From Atriophallophorus winterbourni (lineage: Eukaryota > Platyhelminthes > Trematoda > Plagiorchiida > Microphallidae): a stretch of 64,000 bases of DNA. Positions within the stretch are counted from its first letter, which is position 1. Each line of letters begins with the position of its first letter. Location: the NCBI GenBank assembly GCA_013407085.1, contig JACCGJ010018829.1, forward strand, positions 1-64,000. Direction: 5' to 3'. The notes beneath the pieces are model-generated. The model ran no database searches. It was not told the DNA's origin and saw nothing but the letters and a program-made list of their open reading frames with translations. The position numbers and the translations under genes were made by a program. Below are positions 53,880-64,000 of this stretch, one piece after another.

Positions 53880-56800
53880 TTATTGTTGGCCAACTTCGGT
53901 CGATGTCGACCATTCAAGGTAATTCAAGGTTTTTAATGGTCTAAAAAGCAACAAGCTTAACAACAACCATAGGATGGTAAAAATTGAAATTTAAGTGTAT
54001 GAACAATATAAGAACATAGAATGAACAGCATACAAGTGTTCTGGAAACGAATAATGCAATAAAAAGTCGTCTAATTTCGTTTTAAAGTCATGCAAGCTAG
54101 TGGCGTGAGCAACGGTTGAAGGTAAACTGTTCCAAGTAAAACAGACACGGACAGAGTAAAAATACCTTCTACAGTTCAGGCAGGAATGGGGTAAGACCAC
54201 CACATATTCATGGGTCCGATAATGAATAAATCCTGTAAGGGATGGTTCGGGGTATGGAATGTTTTGTAATGTAAGATAAGGTCTCCTCTGATTCGTCAAT
54301 AGGTAAAATCGAACAGATTCAGTTGAGCTATCCTTTCTTTATACGGTTTGTTTCGGATGCTGAAAACTAGTTTCGTTGAGCGGCGAGAGATTCGCTGCAT
54401 ACGTTCTACATCCCTCTTGAGCCACGGAGACCATGACTGCACACCGTATTCCATGAGTGGTCTCAAGTATGTATTCATAATCCTTGGGAATATCTTGGGC
54501 GAAAATTTCCCAAATACCCGTTTGAGTAGATTTAGAACACGTGTTGCTTTTTTAAAGGCACTGTTAGTTTGAAGTGATGTACATCACAATCGCGTGAAGT
54601 TTCATGTTCTACAGCCTTTTGAATGAATAAGCAGTCCGATTCGGGAAGAACAATCTCTCCAGCAAGGGTTGGCACCGATCGTCAGAATTCGGTTGCAGGG
54701 TGTCAGTTGCATGCCGTCGGCGTGATCTTTGTTCAGCAGCCTAGATCTGTATCTGCTCCTTTCCCAGAATGCAGACGACGCTTTACACAATGTCTTCAAT
54801 GTGAGCAGTCAAGAGCAAGTTCATCCCAACACACGGGGTCAATGAATAGAACTTTCATATCACTTTTGCAAACGTCCTTGTACCGCAAGTGCGGTCTGCA
54901 TAAATGGTCAACTTCTTAATGGCAACTCACCATAGATTAGATCTTTCGGAATACGACCAAGCCGCCGTAGGCAGTGCTGTCGTAATAGGGTGAACATGCT
55001 CTGTGGACCAGCTTTTAAAAACACTTCAGCATCATTCACTTTGTCCATTCACGATATGTTCAAGATATGACAGATGTTTCGTAGATGGAAGGCATTCAGC
55101 TTGCGTTCTTGCGTTGTGTGGGTGGTCCAGGTTTCACTGTTGTACAGTAGGGCATTTAGTACGCACGCGCTGTATACCATCATCTTTGTCTTTACAGAAA
55201 ACTTGCGGTTACCGCAAACACGATAGTTCGATCGAGATAAAAGTACAGCTGATCTGTTAATCCGTGTATCAATCTATTTGCCTAGCGAGAGGTTATCCGC
55301 AATGGTTGAACCAATATATGTGAAATGATGTACTGCTTCAAACCGACAGTTTCCAACAGTGATAATTGTAGGCGACACAGTCCCGTGACGACGGATTTTG
55401 GTCTTTCTCATGCTGATTGATAGCCCAAAGTCTTTGCATGCCGACGAAAAACAGTCCTTTGGCAACTGGAGCTGCTCTTAGGATTGAGCAATAATGAATG
55501 TATCTTCGGCTAACAGCAGGTCACGGATTAGCACATTTCGTTACTTGGTTTGTGCTTTCAACCGGTTCAGGTTAAAAAGCTTGCCATCACATTGCGTGCG
55601 CAGGTAAATACCATCTATCCTCGTCCTAAAAGCGTGCTCCAGAAGCAGAGCAAAGACGATGTCGAACAGCGTGGGAGCAAGAACACACCCTTGTTTGAAT
55701 CCTCGGCGCATTTAAAAGAAGTCTAAACGGAAATCGTTAAAACGGACTGAGTCCTTCATGCCTCAGTGGAACGAAATAAAGAGTTTGAGCAGCCTCAGGG
55801 GGCAACCTATCAGATCAAGAATTTTGAGAAGACCCTCCCTGCTGACGTAGTCGAATGCCTTCCTTAAATCAATAAAACAGCGTATAATGACATACGCAGT
55901 TCCTGACACTTTTCTTGAAGTTGTCTCAGGGAGAAGATCATGTCAACGTTTGATCTTCCCTTGCGGAAACCACATTGAGATTCGGAGTAGATTTTATCAG
56001 CTGAAACTTGTAGCCGGATCAATATCACTTTAGAAAACAATTTGCCTTCAACAACCAGAATTGAATTTCCACTATAATTGTTACAGTCGTCTCTATCACA
56101 CTTATTCTTAAATAGCGTTATGATCTTTGTGTCTCGCATCTCTTGTGGGACACACTCTTCATGCCAGCATTGAAAAAGCAAATGGTGAAGAGGTTTAAAT
56201 AATGCTGGTCTACGGCATTTGATGACCTCAGGTGGAATTCCGTCGTCACCATGAGCCTTCCAATTAGCTAAGCGGCCGATTGCCCTATTGAGCTCATCAA
56301 GAGTAAAGGGATCTCGATATTCAATGGTCGTCAACCGCTCGACATTTTAAAGTACATGCGGTAAAACCGTACTGTCCCCAGAGTAGACAGAGAAGTGCTT
56401 ATACCCACTTTTACATCTGTTGAGTTTTGTCGACAATCGCGTTGAAAGATACAGACTTAATTGGAGCCGTTTTAAGTTTGCTTGTGCCAATGGCTCTCTT
56501 GTTACACGCCAAGAACGCTGACCGTTTCTAATCCAACTCAGCAGTCACCTCAGAAGCTTTAGTTTCAAACCAGTGGCAGGTTCGAGATTTCTTCGGACCG
56601 AAAGTGGAAAGTACGACTCGGCATATGCAGTTTTTATCGATTCCCGGTTTCAGGAGCAGATTTCAGTGGGGTTGTCTTGTTGAACTCGGCTGTGAAGCCT
56701 TTTGCAAATCGCGCAGCTAGATTAGGTTTGCACATGCGAGTGACGTCTATCCTAGGCTTAGCAGACAATTTGGTGATGTGAAATCTCGTGTGGGGAAGCA

Positions 56801-58395
56801 TCCGGTTTGCACAGATTTGTGAATGATCAGTGTCGCAGTCTGCGTTGTGATATGATATTGTGAGGAGCACGCTTCCTATATTATTTCGCCTAACAAGAAT
56901 AAGATCATGCCAATGCCAATGCTTAGGGCGAGGATGTTTCCAAAAGACTATGCTGTGATTTTGATTGGAATAAAGTGTTACATACACAAAGACTGAACTT
57001 TGTGCACATTTCTAAAAGGCGTTGTCCATTTTCATTGATTTTACCTACACCAAACCTCCCGAGACAGTTTTGCCAAGACTCGTAATCTGCACAAACTCTG
57101 GCAGTAAAATCAGCCAATAAAACTATACAGTTCATTTATGGCACATTTTTGAGGACTGTTGTGAGGTTATGATAAAAATTGTTTTTTCAACAGGCGTCGC
57201 GGAGAGCGTCGGTGCATAAACGTTGACCAATGTAAAATTACCAGTAATGCACTTCAGATTTAAAGTTCAAATCCGTTCGCTTCCACAGCTGTTCGGTTCT
57301 GCTGATTTTAATAGGTCCTCTCGCACGGCAAACACAACTCCATTCAATCGAGGCTCATCAGAACGCTTCCTTTCAAAACATGTGTAATCTTTTTCTGTTA
57401 GCATACCAGTGTCTGTTAATTACGTCTCTTGTAGAGCTGCCACGTCGACATTCAGACTCTTTAGCCCATTGTTAATTACAGCTGATTTTCTTACGCCTCT
57501 GATATTCGAGAAGTCGTCATGAAATCCTGGGAGCATGGACAGAACGTTTCAGGTTTCTGATTTAAGAACTGACATTTGTTGTTTAATAATTGGTTTTGCT
57601 GACGCGGGAAGATGCAGTCTGATTGTCGGTTGATTCCTAATCGCTATGCATACAATAAGGATAGCAGACCGTGCCGAGACGGCACCTTATTGATTTTGGG
57701 CTTCCCAACTTGGGGCGTGCGGTAGCCGTCCAATGAGAAATGAAGGTCACTCCCACCGTCGAAAGCTACCCAAGGCGCTGAGCTCCACGCCATTCAAGCC
57801 ATAGCTTTTAACCGGTAACTGATGATTCCCGTGTTATTATCGGTATAATCGGAATGAAGTGTCCCCTCCAATCGTGCTTCTTGATGTACAACAGGGCAGT
57901 TCAATATGGAGAACTTGCCTGTGCAGCAAGTGCTCCCTCTGCACGGCACCTCAAGAACCAAAGGAACAGCTAGGCTGATACGTTTGGACAACGATGCCGT
58001 CGCAGGAGTTGACTGGGAGAAAATGAATAAAAATTCGGACTGCCTAACGGGACTTCAGCTCCGGATTTTTTCTCGAGGTTGACTCCTAAAGCCTTTTCCA
58101 TGATTGTATGTAGATGCAAGGCAGTGGAGGCTTGATATAAGGGTTTTCCTTCATCTTAGGTTGTCCGCCTTCATGGATTACGAGCTCCACCTGCCCGAAT
58201 CTTGCGTGTTTTTGGCGCCAGTAAGCCGCCTTTGCCCTTTCTCCTCCCATTGGAAGCAGTTCACACAGGACCACTCTTGCAGGCTAGGAGCTGGATTTGG
58301 TCGTCTAAAGTTATATGAGACGCGCGCCATTGGAGCATTTTTGTAATTGGGAGCTTATCCCCCAAACCGCCCGGCCGTGACAACCTTGGATTAGA
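53880..58395 (-). mobile_element. RTE1 copy D, interrupted near its 3' end by CR1
   Basis: The 3' terminal motif is at 53898-53911, followed at once by a CR1 (53912-54574) and then RTE1 from atgtacatcacaatcgcg onward. Minus-strand parts: RT C-arm and core (about 54600-55860), RT N-part 56334-55864 (GRLANWKAHGDDGIPPEVIK, NNYSGNSILVVEGKLFSKV, QCGFRKGRSNVDMIFSLRQL), endonuclease 57135-56634 and to about 57600, 5' region 58274-58086. Many stops: an older copy than B. Confidence 0.8.
53912..54574 (-). mobile_element. CR1/jockey-like element inserted in RTE1 copy D
   Basis: The minus strand reads NTYLRPLMEYGVQSWSPWLK and RISRRSTKLVFSIRNKPYKE, then NCRRYFYSVRVCFTWNSLPS. The 3' tail is (attcaaggta)n at 53912-53931. 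5'-truncated; only the RT thumb and C-terminus remain. Confidence 0.8.
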
Positions 58396-60726
58396 GTAGA
58401 ACTTAAGAACGTAAAATGAGACAAAACACAATAAAAATTGTACTTTGTCTCCTTTAGGAATTCTCGTGGAATCTTCCAGCATTTATCATACCGAATTATT
58501 AGTCAAAATTAATTAACTACCAATTTATTACTATTACACTCATATTGATAATGATATGAGTACAGCAGTCGTAATGCAGTCAAGCCAACTCTTATCCATG
58601 ACGAACGTTGTGTATCGTTGCTTCTAAAATACGTTTGGCCTAATCAATATGCCCTTATTTATAACACGTGATATGTCCACAAGATTACTACAACGAGAAT
58701 TTTAGAGAAGAAATAAAAGGAGAAAAGAGGAAGATGAAAAACGGCTTTGTGAAATGCTTGAAAGACTGTTTTGGAAGGATGTTCAAAAAAATATCACCTA
58801 CCAACTTAAAATTAATGCTCTAAATTGAGAATACGACCAATAATGACGGTAGACCATTGGGTCTCTGATTTGCAACTGATGAAGTCCCCAATTGTGTTGA
58901 ATTTCACGAATTGCTTCGATGCAAGTCATAGGTTAGTCATATATTACGTAGTTCACCTCTTCGCGATATGCAGTGATTCACATAGTGCTTGAAAAACCGC
59001 TTGATTGAGTGATAACCTCGCCCGTTTTGCCTTTTTTGATTGCCTATTAACATAAAAATTGTGAAAATGTGCACAATTCCCTCGTTATTGAGCTGAAATG
59101 GAGAGGTTCAACATATGCAGCAAACGAGTGGAGAAAGAATCCCGGAATTTCTGAAAGATCATACCGTATTGAATTCAATTCGGTCTTCTTATGGTTAGGG
59201 AAATGCAGCTTAAAGTTTTCTTTCACGCAGGATGTATGTCATGGTAAATCTTATATGAGTTCAATATCAAACAAACAGACAGACAGTCCGGCAATCATTT
59301 ACTTTTTGTGGATGCTAATATTAGTAAGCACAGTTCTTGATCAAATGCAAAATTTATCTTATAACGTGATTGATAATCAATTTGTATATGAAAGAACAGC
59401 GATCAACTTCTAACTCTTTTATGCGCCTAATTCATAGAGTGTTCCATAAATTTGACCAAAATTCACTAACAGTAAAGGTTTGTTTTCTTAAAAACACAAA
59501 TACTTTCGGCTATGTGTATCGTGCACAAATCCTTGAAATACTGGAAACAGTCGTTACTAAACAGTATTATCAACTGGATATACCGATACCTTTGATATAT
59601 CTTAATATGCCAAATTAAATAGAATACATTCTTTTTCGCTCCCATACCATACCAGCTGCTTTCAAATTTTAGTATCAATTAACGTAATGGTGCCTCAAAA
59701 CTGGGATTTCAGATAATCCCCCAATTGCATCGCATGTAATCACTGGTCAGATATGCTCGTTTTTAAATCCCGAATATTGTGTCAAACTAGTGTTCACTAA
59801 TCTGTGCGACGAAGTTTAATGAGTTGTGTAGCAATATCCAGCGATCAAAAACAAATATAATATTTGGTTGGAAAAATAATTGTAAGGTATCTAGGAGTCA
59901 GCATTTACGATAACTTAATATGGACCCTATTCTACACATTTTGACTGTGCTACTTTGTCTTCCAGAATAACCTGATCTTTCGTTTCACAATATCTTGTAT
60001 CGTACCCCATTTTTTTATACTGCACACATCCAATTTTCACTACACTCCGTTCGAAAGAATTTATGCCGATAATACGTTGTATTATAATTATAGCTCGTGC
60101 GAGTTGAATTTCCTACGAACGCATCTTGGAAACAAAAATTAAACAACATATTTCGTCATGTGGTCAATTAATAACAATATTTTTGCCAAAACTTTCTGCT
60201 TAACTTATACCGAAATTGAAAAATCTAAATCGTTTATACAACTTGATCGAAATATATTATATTCTCGCCTCGAACATTACTATATCAGGTTTTCTTCAAC
60301 TGGCTTGCATCAAAATATCTTTTTCTCAAGATGCAGTCATCTAAAAAATCCGAAAACGTTAGACTCTTTGATGTTTTCTGATTGTACAACGTGTGTATTC
60401 TGTATAAAACATTATTAAAAAGCCTAAATTTTAAACATATATTATGAAACTTGTTATATAATAATACAAACCGGTAACTACACTCCAATTAATTAAATCG
60501 TATATGTTTTTTATAGTATTAGATTGACAGAATCGGTGTAGTCATGGAATAAAATTAAAAACCGGAAATTCCAAAAGTTACTTCAATCTATTGTCTTCAA
60601 AGAATTTCGTAGAATACATATTTAATTTTTCATGTATATAGCAACTATGAAGGATGCAGTTCGCCGTTGGACTAAGTGTGTCTCTGTATATGAGAGCAAA
60701 AATACTGTTCGTTTGGTTTTCAAGCC
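58396..60726. other. Unassigned AT-rich region
   Basis: No gene or repeat family recognised. A 114-codon open frame at 59069-59413 (+) shows a possible hydrophobic stretch (IIYFLWMLILVSTVL) but no family resemblance. Confidence 0.4.
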
Positions 60727-61089
60727 TCAGGAAATTAAAACCGTTTTAAACAATATACAGTTTTTTTGACCGATAACATCAATCTTCTTTAAAATATGAC
60801 AGAACTCAGGAGCCCCTTCAGTTAAACCTCGTAAACCTGCATAAATGGATGATGTGATTGTAAGACGTTCTTTATTGGACGATGGAAATAGAGCTTAGGC
60901 AGGCTTCCCAGTTTTCTTATTCTCAATTATTTGCACTGTTCGATTTATTGCTAAAAGAATTAAAAGCAATAAACCATACCACTCGATAAATTGAACGCTG
61001 TTCAGGTAATGTTTCCCATCTTCTTCATGCAATGCATGTGTATTTATCACCATAATATTGGCTGCCGATACCGCACGTTTAGACTGCAT
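60727..61089 (-). CDS. Small hypothetical membrane protein ORF with in-frame readthrough extension
   Basis: The minus-strand ATG at 61089 opens MQSKRAVSAANIMVINTHAL and contains one predicted membrane segment (IEWYGLLLLILLAINRTVQI), then a basic end and TAA at 60897-60895. Past that TAA the same frame stays open another ~55 codons to TGA at 60727, reading protein-like (ITSSIYAGLRGLTEG, FCHILKKIDVIG). Not recognised. It could be a real 64-residue protein, an exon with a nonsense mutation, or chance. Confidence 0.3.
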
Positions 61090-63310
61090 TTTTTCTAACT
61101 TAATTTGTGTTATATTTGCTTACCAACTTCTGTCAATTCAAGCGCCTTCAATCAAAGCAAGCAGTCCTTGATTTCAGTAGCTGCATAATATCTTTATAAG
61201 TGGAGCATCGATGTCATTAATCCCCAGTATTTTGAATATCGCATCAGCAGAAATTCCAAATTTTGTAGTTAAAATGCAATCAACACTTTATAAAAAAAAT
61301 TGTTTAAAAATATTCAATGAGAATGAGGGATGTGTAGACAGTAAAGCATAATGACGCTAAATAATGCGTACAAACATGCAATTGATCGGGTAATTTTAGC
61401 GGAAAAATAACATTACAACTCATTTTTGGTCGTTGTAACTGCTATTCACAACAATTATTCCGCCATAACTTTGCATGACAAGGAAAAAATTAAACATTTA
61501 CCGAAGATGGATGCAACAATATCATGAAACAATACGATTCTGGGCCATATCTTTGGGCAGCCACTGCATTCTGATGGCTCAAAACTGACAGCCGCGCGTT
61601 CAATTCATTGATCTAAGTCATATCCTAATACCCTTTCAACTTATTAATTTGAATCATTCAGTGGAATACACAGTGTTGTCAAAAATGATGATTTATTATT
61701 CGTGATAAAAGACCGAATCACTAGTACTCATAAAAGCCGAGTGGTTTTTCGACATCTACGTCGCGACTGAAAATTGAATGAATGACAGTCGCTGGTAAAG
61801 ATATTTTTATAAAATACTTAGTACAATCTTGTTAGACACAGGCAGTTCACATATTATAACAATTACAGCTGGCGATATGAATAATCATAGTGGTTGTCCA
61901 GTGACATTTTAGCTAATATAGGGCGAATCTCGTAGACTCAAGGCTGTAAAATAATCGTCAAAAATAAAAAATCTATCCAATGTAACTAGAAAACGAGTTG
62001 CTTTATACGTGCATTTGCACACTCAGCTTGCCATTTCCTTCTTTGCACGTAAATCTACTTAATTTTCTTGTGTGAGTTTACTAGTTATGAGTGATGATGT
62101 TGATTCAGTTCATAGCAGTTCTGGCTCTGACGCCTATTTTTGAAATTCGGTTTGTTCAACTATCAATATGTACAATTATGTACAATTATTAATTATTATT
62201 AAATTTTACAATGGTGATATAAGTACGTGGTCGACATTGACTAAAGTAGGCTAACAATAATAATAATAATATTAGAATTATATTGTGATAAAAATAATTA
62301 CAAACATTCTATATGAAAATTCGTGATAACGATAGTTATAAAATATCACGCATGTTGAACGGTGACACACAATTGTTAAATAAATAAATGATCATGAAAT
62401 TAATAATCGAAAAATATATCACACACAATGTATAAAGGTTGATAATACCTCCAAAATGTGTAACAGGCATTATAAGCTCGCTTTTGATGCCACGTTGAAG
62501 CCTATAATAACATCCTTATTTAGGTTAAAAATATGCTGAACAATGATAAATTATCTGAATCTTACGAAAAATAAATAAATATTTGATACAAAATTTTCAT
62601 CAATTGTGTGTTAAATCATTTTCATTAATATTTGATATAACATCGGTTTTATCCTTAGCATTTAGTGATATAATTATAAAAAATAACATTAAAGGTAACA
62701 CAAGTAGGTGCACTGAAAGCGATAATGAAATTAACGAATAATTTGGTGGGCAAAAAAGAAGGCCAATCAAATAGACAAACAAAATAAAAAATTGTGATTG
62801 GAAGTGATCCATCTTGCAAGCTAACTGTATATGTATTAGCTGAATCACTTGAATTTTTATCGGGTATTCTGAGAAAATTATAATTCAGCATTCGCAAATA
62901 ACACAGCCTATTTCAGTTGTGTAGTGGTAAGCTATATGTAAAGATAAAAATTAAATCTGTATACTAATATTATCGAAATATAGACTTCGTTATAATTTGG
63001 ATGGTTTGCGTTCGGCATAGTAAATGATTTCAGTATCACAGGGCGATTGTCGAAAATGTCGAAACGAGTGTAAATCTTCTTTCAATGGTGTGCTTGAAAA
63101 AATCCTGTCACTACCAGGATTCTTTCGACATATTCACAGATGCGAGAACCTGGGATAGGAAAATGTGAGAGGCCTCATCACCGGAAGTAGGGATAGTACA
63201 TGCGAGCTGTTATCGTTTGAAATGAAGATGGGCAGAATGCAATTTTAACAATAAATCACAACTCAGACAACAAAGATTATTGAGATTTTCACGAATATTT
63301 TCACACTCTT
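61090..63310. other. Unassigned AT-rich region
   Basis: Contains an (ataat)n-like stretch at about 62250-62275 and short hydrophobic open frames at 62600-62897 (-), none recognised. Confidence 0.4.
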
Positions 63311-63600
63311 TTGTTATTTTTAGTCAGAAAAAGAAGGGTTAATTACTATGGACAATGCTCCGGGATGATAAGTGCCATCTTTCTTCTAGCCCATGTTTTA
63401 ACGCACCTATTGTACTGCCTAGACTACCTTGTTGGGGAGTGTGTTCCATTCGTTAATAACACGGATAGTAAGAAAGTTCGTTCCGGATTTAAGGCTTGTA
63501 TGCTGCGTATTTGGATTGAGACTGTTTTCAAGTTTATCAGTCGAAGGAGAGAACAGAAAGAAGTCATCTTATTTCACACAGATGAATAACTTGACAACAT
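63311..63600 (-). mobile_element. Non-LTR RT C-terminal remnant
   Basis: The minus strand reads GTNFLTIRVINEWNTLPNKV near 63500-63430, the F-x-x-R-V-h-N-x-W-N-x-L-P-x-x-V ending of CR1/jockey-type RTs, followed after a stop by AVQYRCVKTW. No closely similar copy was seen elsewhere in the window. Confidence 0.6.
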
Positions 63601-64000
63601 TTGAGGATTTATAAAAGAACAGCCATGTGCTTCATTTTTAAGCGAGAAAAGCCATTATGCTTAGAGACGATTATTTGAGGTATGCCATAACCGTGAACAT
63701 GCGAGTGAAGTGCTTGTGTAGTCCATCTAGCTTCACTATATCCTTCTGGTAATTTGGCCTACAAGCACGAATACATAACTCTAGATGCGTCCGTGTTATT
63801 TACTTGTAGAGGGATAACAACATCATAGATATTTCGTAATTAAGGATTGAGCGCCGTCGAAAACTTTTTCTTTGGACAGGTGGACACACAGCAGCACATT
63901 GGTTGAAATTTGCGACGACAATATAGTCAAAGTCTTGAGTGTAGCTTACCCTTCTGAACGACGTTTGAACTGAATACCTAACGATAATCATCCTACATGT
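63601..64000. other. No recognised feature
   Basis: Sequence to the window end; nothing recognised. Confidence 0.4.

Noticed and set aside
59069..59618. Two overlapping + strand ORFs (114 and 82 codons)
   Set aside because: No recognisable domain, no splice context that joins them, and lengths possible by chance in this region; kept only as a note.
62600..62897. Overlapping hydrophobic minus-strand ORFs as a membrane protein
   Set aside because: Composition follows from AT-rich DNA in two frames; no motif, and neither has supporting context.

Overview
The window looks like a repeat-rich nuclear region of a flatworm, most likely a digenean trematode. This is inferred from spliced genes with very short and very long introns, AT-rich DNA, and the retroelement mix: RTE-type and CR1/jockey-type non-LTR elements, a CsRn1-like Ty3/gypsy element and a Penelope-like element. 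No species can be named from the sequence alone. There are no bacterial operons, tRNA/rRNA genes or CRISPR arrays.

Two host genes can be reconstructed by hand from splice sites and reading phase. (1) A three-exon globin gene on the + strand (13499-15744, 271 codons) has a distal His (residue 174), a proximal His (residue 206) and an unusual Lys/Ser-rich N-terminal extension of about 115 residues. (2) A cyclic-nucleotide phosphodiesterase closest to animal PDE10 lies on the - strand. It spans about 21.8 kb, from a probable start near 53594 to the stop at 31799. Twenty-one exons were identified, covering a PDE10-type N-terminus, GAF-A, GAF-B and a full HD-type catalytic domain. From 52270 to the stop, 19 exons join in one uninterrupted frame of 2009 nt. 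Only the stretch 52271-52642 is unresolved.

Layout. 1-12960 is nested retroelement debris: an RTE1 copy (376-4795) carrying a 455-bp foldback insertion, an RTE2 copy (5455-8480) split by a CR1 element, a second CR1 split by an RTE1 5' piece, and a decayed gypsy element (10388-12960). 13499-15744 is the globin gene. 16160-17830 is another non-LTR remnant. 18108-20892 is a near-complete Penelope-like element with GIY-YIG domain and terminal pLTRs. 21541-31010 is mostly RTE1 copies (one nearly full length, 24446-29460, with a CR1 inside it) plus a tandem satellite. 31799-53608 is the PDE10-like gene, whose introns hold a tetranucleotide array, tandem repeats, SINE-like units, a CR1 remnant and a truncated RTE1. 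53880-58395 is a further RTE1 copy with a CR1 inside it. 58396-64000 is AT-rich and mostly unassigned, with a small candidate ORF at about 60.9 kb and a non-LTR remnant at the end.

The most interesting signals are hammerhead-ribozyme-like motifs in three different elements (about 2.4-2.6 kb, 15.07 kb, and the pLTRs of the Penelope-like element). The clearest is a 43-nt motif at 15069-15111 in globin intron 2, with an intact core and two Watson-Crick stems. All coordinates of host exons were worked out by eye from GT/AG sites and phase continuity.
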